From positions 1-64,000 of the forward strand of contig DASVPR010000027.1 of NCBI GenBank assembly GCA_036389485.1: a stretch of DNA of 64,000 nucleotides. The letters run 5' to 3'. How positions within the stretch are numbered: position 1 is the first letter of the stretch; the number at the start of each line of letters is the position of its first letter. This document shows, in pieces, positions 59,222-64,000 of the stretch. Below the pieces are notes generated by a model that was given only the letters and a program-made list of their open reading frames with translations, ran no database searches and was not told where the DNA came from. Source of the DNA: CADCVT01 sp036389485. GTDB lineage: Bacteria; Actinomycetota; Thermoleophilia; Solirubrobacterales; Solirubrobacteraceae. Both the position numbers and the translations under genes were made by a program.

Positions 59222-59616
59222 CCCGCCACGCTCGCGATCGCCTCCACCGCCCGGGCGTACTGCTGCTCGCTGATGCGGATGTGCGACTGCTGCGACATCG
59301 ACCGCGGCGGGATCCCCAGCGCCTCGATCGGCGGCGCGTTCGAGACCAGGGGCACGGCGAGAAGGGGCTCGACCTCGACGCTCCACGGCCAGCGCGGCCA
59401 GAGCGGGTCCTCGTCGGTCGGGGGCGCGACGACCTCGACGACCGCGATGACCGCCTTCCACCCGGCGGCGTAGTAGACGAGTCGGTCGCCCGGCGCCATG
59501 CGGGGGCGGCGCGGGAACGCGGTGCGGCGCAGCCTGCGCGCGGCGCCCTCGTCCTCGAGCCACGCGTCGGGCAGCGACCACCCCGCGCGCCCGAGCGTCT
59601 TCAGGAAGTGGCTCAC
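59218..59616 (-). CDS. EVE/PUA-like domain protein, unknown function
   Basis: 132 residues, GTG start inside the agmatinase stop (4-base overlap). SHFLKTLGRAGWSLPDAW, then MAPGDRLVYYAAGWKAVIAVVEVVAPP and WPWSVEVEPLLAVP give the beta-barrel pattern of EVE domains (YTH-related), which often bind modified bases. The ending SHIRISEQQYARAVEAI fits a terminal helix. Its coupling to agmatinase is unexplained. Overlaps the convergent GltB-like gene by 4 bases. Confidence 0.68.
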   Translation of the reverse strand: MSHFLKTLGRAGWSLPDAWLEDEGAARRLRRTAFPRRPRMAPGDRLVYYAAGWKAVIAVVEVVAPPTDEDPLWPRWPWSVEVEPLLAVPLVSNAPPIEALGIPPRSMSQQSHIRISEQQYARAVEAIASVAG

Positions 59617-60551
59617 GCGCGGCGGAGCGCGAGCAGCGACAGCATCTCGTGGCACGCGCTGGCCGCGAGCCACGCCGTGATCCCCGACGGGTCGTAGGGC
59701 GGGGACAGCTCGACGCAGTCGAACCCCCGGAAGTCGATGCCGGTCAGCGCGCGCAGGAACGCCATCGCCTGGGCGCTCGTCGGGCCGCCGACCTCGGGCG
59801 TTCCCGTACCGGGGGCGAAGGCGGGGTCGACGAAGTCGACGTCGAAGCTGAGGAACGCGGGGGCGTCGCCGACGCGGGCGCGCACGCGGTCGCCGTACTC
59901 CTGCGGCGTAAGCGTCTCCAGCTCCTCCGCGTAGATCGCCTCGAAGCCCAGCTCGCGCGGCGCCTCGACGTCGCCCTCGCCGTACAGCGTGCCGCGCATC
60001 CCCGCCTGGACGCACCGCGCCGGGTCGAGCAGCCCCTCCTCGACCGCCCGCCTGAAGACGGTGCCGTGGAAGTACTTCGCGCCGTAGTACCGGTCCCAGA
60101 CGTCGGCGTGCGCGTCGAGGTGGACGAGCGCGAGCGGGCCGTGCGTCTTCGCGGCCGCGCGCAGCTCGCCGAGCACCATCGAGTGGTCGCCGCCGAGGCA
60201 CAGCGGCACCACGCCGGCCTCGTGCACCGGCGCGAGGAACGCCTCGATCCGCTCGAGCGTCTCGACGTGGTAGCCCGGGACCGTCGGCGCGTCGCCGTAG
60301 TCGACCATCGAGAGGCGCTCGACGACGTCGACCTTCAGCCGCGGGTTGTACGGGCGCAGGAGCACCGATGCGCTGCGGATCGCCTCCGGCCCGAAGCGCG
60401 CGCCGGACTTGAACGACACGGCGTCGTCGGTCGGGATCCCGCACACCGCGACGTCGACGCCCTCGAGGTCGGTGACGTGGGGGAGGCGCATGAACGTCCG
60501 CGGCCCGGTGAAGCGGGGCGTCTGCGAGGAGTCGGCCGGGCGGTGGTGCAT
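59613..60551 (-). CDS. speB: Agmatinase / ureohydrolase-family protein
   Basis: 312 residues from ATG 60551. The binuclear-Mn motifs are complete: GGDHSMVLG, LVHLDAHADVWD and SFDVDFVDPAFAPGTGTPEVGG. Converts agmatine to putrescine plus urea, or a related guanidino substrate. The divergent aminotransferase and the C26/MocR pair 10 kb away support a putrescine-to-GABA route. Divergent start only 18 bp away; GACCCT (60564-60559, minus strand), 7 nt before the ATG, is a weak -10. Confidence 0.88.
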   Translation of the reverse strand: MHHRPADSSQTPRFTGPRTFMRLPHVTDLEGVDVAVCGIPTDDAVSFKSGARFGPEAIRSASVLLRPYNPRLKVDVVERLSMVDYGDAPTVPGYHVETLERIEAFLAPVHEAGVVPLCLGGDHSMVLGELRAAAKTHGPLALVHLDAHADVWDRYYGAKYFHGTVFRRAVEEGLLDPARCVQAGMRGTLYGEGDVEAPRELGFEAIYAEELETLTPQEYGDRVRARVGDAPAFLSFDVDFVDPAFAPGTGTPEVGGPTSAQAMAFLRALTGIDFRGFDCVELSPPYDPSGITAWLAASACHEMLSLLALRRA

Positions 60552-60557
60552 GCGGGA

Positions 60558-60563
60558 TAGGGT
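60558..60563 (+). promoter_or_regulatory. -10 element TAGGGT, leaderless-type, in an 18-bp divergent gap
   Basis: TAGGGT, 6 nt, ATG at 60570. The minus-strand GACCCT for agmatinase overlaps it almost completely. Confidence 0.5.
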
Positions 60564-60569
60564 CGCACC

Positions 60570-61823
60570 ATGGACGCCCAAACCGTCAGTGACCTCCGCC
60601 AGCGCTACGTCTCCGGCGCCGTCGCGACCCCGCCGATCGTCGCCTCGCAGGCGAGCGGCGCGAGGGTCACGGACGCCGACGGCACGACGTTCATCGACTT
60701 CGCCGGCGGCCTCGGCTGCCTGAACTTCGGGCACAACGCCCCGGAGGTCGTGGCGGCGATCCACGCGCAGGCCGACCGCTACCTGCACCAGTGCTTCATG
60801 GTCGCGATGTACGAGCCGTACGTCGAGGTGTGCCGGCGGCTCGCGGAGCTGTCGCCGTGCCGCGGGGCCGACCAGAAGTCGCTGCTCGTCAACGCCGGGG
60901 CGGAGGCGGTGGAGAACGCCGTGAAGGTCGCGCGGGCGGCCACGGGCCGCCGTGCGGTGATCGTCTTCGACCGCGGCTTCCACGGCCGGACGAACCTGAC
61001 GATGGCGATGACCACCAAGGTCCATCCCTACAAGCACGGCTTCGGGCCGCTGGCGGGCGAGGTCTACCGTGCGCCGGCGCCGTACCCGCTGCGGGGCGTC
61101 ACGACCGAGGACGCGCTCGCGGGGCTGCACCAGATCTTCAAGGAGGACGTCGACCCCGGCGACGTCGCGTGCGTCGTGCTCGAGCCGGTACAGGGCGAGG
61201 GCGGCTTCATCCCGATGCCCGGTGAGTTCCTCCGGTCGCTGCGGGCGACGTGCGACGAGCACGGGATCCTCTACGTCGACGACGAGGTCCAGGCCGGGAT
61301 GGGCCGCACGGGCCCGGTCTGGGCGATCTCGCACCACGAGGGCGTCGAGCCGGACGTCCTCGTCAGCGGCAAGTCCCTCGGCGGCGGGCTGCCGCTCGCG
61401 GCGATCACCGCGCGCGCCGAGATCATGGACGCACCCGAGAAGGGCGGCCTCGGCGGCACGTTCGGCGGCAATCCGCTGTCGTGCGCGGCCGCGATCGCGG
61501 TGCTCGACATCGTCGCTTCCGCGGAGTTCCGGGAGCGCACCGACCGCCTCGCGCAGAAGCTCCGCACGCGCCTCGACGAGATCGCCGCGCGGCGCCCGAT
61601 GGTCGCGGAGGTCCGCGGCCTCGGCCCAATGCTCGCGATGGAGCTGGAGAACCGCGAGCAGGCGTTCGGCACGACCCAGGCCGCCCGCGACCGCGGCCTG
61701 ATCCTTTTGTCCTGCGGCTACGACGGCAACGTCATCCGCATCCTCGTCCCGCACGTCGTCGAGGACGACGACCTCGAGCGCGGCCTCCAGATCCTCGACG
61801 AGGCGCTCGGCGTCGCCGGCTGA
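60570..61823 (+). CDS. Class-III aminotransferase, 4-aminobutyrate transaminase-like
   Basis: 417 residues. PLP fold type I, class III: NAGAEAVENAVKVARAATGR, DRGFHGRTNLTMAMT, EPVQGEGGF, VDDEVQAGMGRTG and the PLP Lys in SGKSLGGGLPL. Best match by motif is GABA (or putrescine/ornithine) transaminase, giving succinate semialdehyde from GABA. Divergent partner of agmatinase across 18 bp, so the two are probably co-regulated. No succinate-semialdehyde dehydrogenase is in the window. Confidence 0.88.
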   Translation: MDAQTVSDLRQRYVSGAVATPPIVASQASGARVTDADGTTFIDFAGGLGCLNFGHNAPEVVAAIHAQADRYLHQCFMVAMYEPYVEVCRRLAELSPCRGADQKSLLVNAGAEAVENAVKVARAATGRRAVIVFDRGFHGRTNLTMAMTTKVHPYKHGFGPLAGEVYRAPAPYPLRGVTTEDALAGLHQIFKEDVDPGDVACVVLEPVQGEGGFIPMPGEFLRSLRATCDEHGILYVDDEVQAGMGRTGPVWAISHHEGVEPDVLVSGKSLGGGLPLAAITARAEIMDAPEKGGLGGTFGGNPLSCAAAIAVLDIVASAEFRERTDRLAQKLRTRLDEIAARRPMVAEVRGLGPMLAMELENREQAFGTTQAARDRGLILLSCGYDGNVIRILVPHVVEDDDLERGLQILDEALGVAG

Positions 61824-61960
61824 GCCCGCACCGGCCAACCGCGGCGGGCGCGCGGCGTTCACTCAAACGTGGAGCATCGCGCCGCTGAGCAGCATCTTTC
61901 CGGGCCAAACCTACGCAAAGGCTGCAGGCGCTTAGGAGACCGCAGGGGCGCCGGTGAACG

Positions 61961-62776
61961 ATGGGCGCGATGACGCAGACCCAGCGCCGTGCCTCCACCG
62001 AAGAGCTTCAGGCGCTGTGGAAGCGCTACGACCGCACGAAGGACGCGAGCCTCCGCGACCGGCTGATCCTCACGCTCGCTCCGCTGGTCAAGTTCATCGT
62101 CTACCGCAAAGTGCGCGAGATGCCCGCGCACGCGGAGGCGGAGGACTTCATCTCGGTCGGGCTGGAGGCGCTGATCCAGTCGATCGACCGCTACGACCCC
62201 GAGAAGGGCGCGTCACTGGAGCAGTACGCGTGGACGCGGGTGCACGGCGCGGTGCTGGACGAGCTGCGCCGCCAGGACTGGGCGCCGCGATCCGTCCGCC
62301 GGTGGGAGCGCGACATCGAGAAGGCCGTGGAGGAGTTCACCGCGCTGCACCAGCGCCGGCCGTCGCGGGAGGAGACCGCCGAGGCGCTCGGCATCAGCGT
62401 GCAGGAGTTCCGGCGCCACCGGGCGGACATCGCGCAGTCGGACATCACGTCGCTGAACGCGGTGGTGCTGACCGACGACTCGTCGACCACGATCGAGCAG
62501 ATGGACACGCTGAAGTCGACCGACGAGCGCCTCGACCCGGAGAGCGCCGCGGGCCGGACGATCGCGAAGCAGCGCTTCCGCGACGCGTTCAGCCTACTGC
62601 CCGACCGCGAGCGCGAGATCTGCGTGCTGCTCTACGTCAAGTCGCTGACGCTGGCGGAGATCGGCGACATCCTCGGCGTCTCCGAGAGCCGCGTCTGCCA
62701 GATCCACGGGCAGACGAAGAAGAAGCTACGCGCCGCCCTCGACGAGGACGCCGCCATGTTCCACCTGGTGGCGTAG
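61961..62776 (+). CDS. WhiG/FliA-type (sigma-28 group) RNA polymerase sigma factor
   Basis: 271 residues from ATG 61961 (ATG 61970 also possible). Region 2 (LAPLVKFIVYRKVREMPAHAEAEDFISVGLEALIQSIDRYDPEKG, LEQYAWTRVHGAVLDELRRQDWAPRSVRR), region 3 (RRPSREETAEALGISVQEF) and region 4 (LPDREREICVLLYVKSLTLAEIGDILGVSESRVCQIHGQ) are complete. The WTRVHGAVLDELRRQDW block is typical of the sigma-28/WhiG branch, which directs flagellar or sporulation genes. No such genes, and no anti-sigma gene, lie nearby. The 3' end overlaps the convergent oxidoreductase by 51 bases. Confidence 0.93.
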   Translation: MGAMTQTQRRASTEELQALWKRYDRTKDASLRDRLILTLAPLVKFIVYRKVREMPAHAEAEDFISVGLEALIQSIDRYDPEKGASLEQYAWTRVHGAVLDELRRQDWAPRSVRRWERDIEKAVEEFTALHQRRPSREETAEALGISVQEFRRHRADIAQSDITSLNAVVLTDDSSTTIEQMDTLKSTDERLDPESAAGRTIAKQRFRDAFSLLPDREREICVLLYVKSLTLAEIGDILGVSESRVCQIHGQTKKKLRAALDEDAAMFHLVA

Positions 62777-64000
62777 CGGTGCGAGCTCGACCGGGATGCC
62801 GTTCAGGATGGCCGTCCCGGTCAGGGGCTCGACGAGCTCGGCGTCGGCCAGGATGTTCGAGTTCGCGTGCTCCCACCCGTGGGGGATCGAGACGACGCCG
62901 GGCATGAGGTCCGCCGTCACCTCCGCCGGGAGGTCGACGGCGCCGGTGCGAGCGGTCACGCGGATCGGCTCGCCATGGGCGACGCCCAGCCGCGCGGCGT
63001 CCTGCGGGTGCAGCTGCGCGGTGCAGCGGTCGGGGCCCGACGCGAGCATCGGCAGGTGGTTCATCCACGAGTTGTTCGAGCGCAGGTGGCGGCGGCCGAT
63101 GAGGACCACGCCGCCGTTCGCGCGTTCGGCGATCGCCGCGTGCAGGCGCTCGACGTCCGCCACGATGGGCCCGGGCGCGAGGTCGACCCGCCCGTCGGGC
63201 GTCGACAGCACCTCCGGCAGCCGCGGCTCGAGCGGGCCGAGGTCGACGCCGTGCGGCGCCTCGCGAAGCTTCGCCAGCGACAGCTCGTAGGGGCCGCCGC
63301 GGAGCATCGCGTCGACGATCCGCTCGGGCCCGCGCAGGTACGGGTCCGGCTCGACGCCCGCCCGCGCGGCCGCCGCCGCGGCGATCATGTCGTCGAGCGC
63401 GGCGACATCCGGATCGGGACCCTGGCCGGCGACGACGCCCATCAGCCGCAGCAGGATCTCCCACTCGTCGGGCTGGCCGTCGTCGAGCGGCAGCAGCGCG
63501 TCCGACCAGTTCGCGACGTTGCGGACGGCTAGCCCGTAGAGCGCGAGGTCGTAGTGCGAGCGCTGCAGCGGGGAGGGACCGGGGAGGACCACGTCGGCGT
63601 GGCGCGTCGTGTCGTTGAGGTAGACGTCGACGCTGACCATGAAGTCCAGCGACGCGATCGCCGCGCGCAGGCGATCGGCGTCCGGCGTCGAGACGACGGG
63701 GTTGCCGGCGATCGTGATCAGCGCGCGGATCCGGCCGTCGCCCGGCGTCTCGATCTCCTCGGCCAGGCACGCGACCGGCAGCTCGCCGAAGACCTCGGGC
63801 GCGCCGCGCACGCGGCTCGTCCAGCGGCCGAAGCGCCCGCCGCGGCCACGCCCGTCGCCGGCGCCCGGCGGCTCCGTCGCCGGCTTCGCCCACATCGCGC
63901 CGCCCGGCCGGTCGAGGTTCCCGGTCACCGCGTTGAGGACATCGACGAGCCAGCTCGCGGTCGTGCCGAACGCCTGGGTCGTCGTGCCGATGCGGCCATA
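62726..64000 (-). CDS. Molybdopterin-dependent oxidoreductase, C-terminal part (runs off right edge)
   Basis: About 424 codons are visible, open to base 64000 (reading begins YGRIGTTTQAF). Bis-MGD family features: TGNLDRPGGAMW, LITIAGNPVVSTPD, DVYLNDTTRHADVVLPGPSPLQRSHYDLALYGL, and the C-terminal cap domain with SNNSWMNHLP, LHPQDAARLGVAHGEPIRV and HGWEHANSNIL. The N-terminal iron-sulfur and catalytic half lies outside the window, so nitrate reductase, formate dehydrogenase and other substrates cannot be separated. The stop at 62726 lies 51 bases inside the sigma-factor gene, an unusually long convergent overlap. Confidence 0.88.
   Translation of the reverse strand, partial: YGRIGTTTQAFGTTASWLVDVLNAVTGNLDRPGGAMWAKPATEPPGAGDGRGRGGRFGRWTSRVRGAPEVFGELPVACLAEEIETPGDGRIRALITIAGNPVVSTPDADRLRAAIASLDFMVSVDVYLNDTTRHADVVLPGPSPLQRSHYDLALYGLAVRNVANWSDALLPLDDGQPDEWEILLRLMGVVAGQGPDPDVAALDDMIAAAAAARAGVEPDPYLRGPERIVDAMLRGGPYELSLAKLREAPHGVDLGPLEPRLPEVLSTPDGRVDLAPGPIVADVERLHAAIAERANGGVVLIGRRHLRSNNSWMNHLPMLASGPDRCTAQLHPQDAARLGVAHGEPIRVTARTGAVDLPAEVTADLMPGVVSIPHGWEHANSNILADAELVEPLTGTAILNGIPVELAPLRHQVEHGGVLVEGGA

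Noticed and set aside
61954..62907. Alternative plus-strand frame overlapping the sigma factor gene
   Set aside because: The sigma-factor frame has complete regions 2 to 4; the alternative is Arg-rich and extends into the antisense of the oxidoreductase.
1..64000. tRNA, rRNA or replication-origin features
   Set aside because: No T-loop/CCA-type tRNA pattern, no rRNA-like stretch and no DnaA-box cluster were noticed when reading both strands by eye.

Overview
The window is very GC-rich actinobacterial chromosome: Actinobacteria-type TAnnnT -10 hexamers, many start codons with no Shine-Dalgarno sequence, GTG starts, and gene-to-gene overlaps of 1-4 bases. Several secreted proteins end in Arg-rich beta-sandwich-like tails, and there is a pstSCAB-phoU-regulator operon, a partial Tad pilus locus and a WhiG/FliA-type sigma factor. 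Together these suggest Thermoleophilia/Solirubrobacterales (Conexibacter, Patulibacter or Solirubrobacter relatives). That placement is inference, since no rRNA gene is present. I saw no tRNA, rRNA, CRISPR array, transposase or integrase. No stretch over 300 bases lacks a gene; the longest gaps (about 140-175 bp) hold regulatory structure.

Layout. 1-6.9 kb: two paralogous exported cell-wall hydrolases (SLT + degenerate LytM + M15-like) flank a methyltransferase, an HD hydrolase and a ZnuA-like lipoprotein with a Zur-like operator on its start codon. 7.0-12.1 kb: a high-affinity phosphate operon (pstS-C-A-B-phoU) with a Pho-box array, ending in a response regulator that lacks the phospho-acceptor Asp. 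12.1-15.7 kb: a small membrane protein, two TadE-like pseudopilins, an unknown protein and a TadE/VanY/SLT fusion. 15.7-29.5 kb: Uma2, a luciferase-like monooxygenase, PhoX phosphatase, VOC protein, penicillin-acylase-family hydrolase, metallophosphoesterase, two acyltransferases, an SCP2-alpha/beta hydrolase and an RTX-like repeat protein. 29.5-34.5 kb: a TetR-thioesterase-hydroxyacid/oxoacid transhydrogenase operon, divergent from a yceI gene with a structured leader, then an FMN reductase and an FAD oxidoreductase.

34.6-48.4 kb is the most unusual part. A 3869-residue exported protein (N-terminal domain, 16 tandem ~132-residue repeats, beta-helix region) is followed by three phage-tail-collar proteins and a GNAT acetyltransferase. 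48.4-57.4 kb: a DUF6916-like protein with a probable CTG start abutting greA, a class-I glutamine amidotransferase (C26), a MocR regulator, an EamA exporter, an AraC regulator, a bulb-lectin exported protein and an MMPL transporter. 57.5-64 kb: a GltB-like FMN protein, an EVE-like protein, agmatinase, a GABA-transaminase-like enzyme, the sigma factor and a molybdopterin oxidoreductase cut by the right edge.

Regulation. A -10 hexamer (TAnnnT, or a one-base variant) followed by 6-9 nt and then the start codon recurs before about a dozen genes on both strands, which indicates widespread leaderless transcription. In three places the TAG stop of the upstream gene supplies the first three bases of the next gene's -10. 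Functionally the window combines phosphate scavenging (Pst, PhoX, possibly the metallophosphoesterase), envelope remodelling and surface display, and polyamine/GABA metabolism (agmatinase, aminotransferase, C26 hydrolase, MocR).
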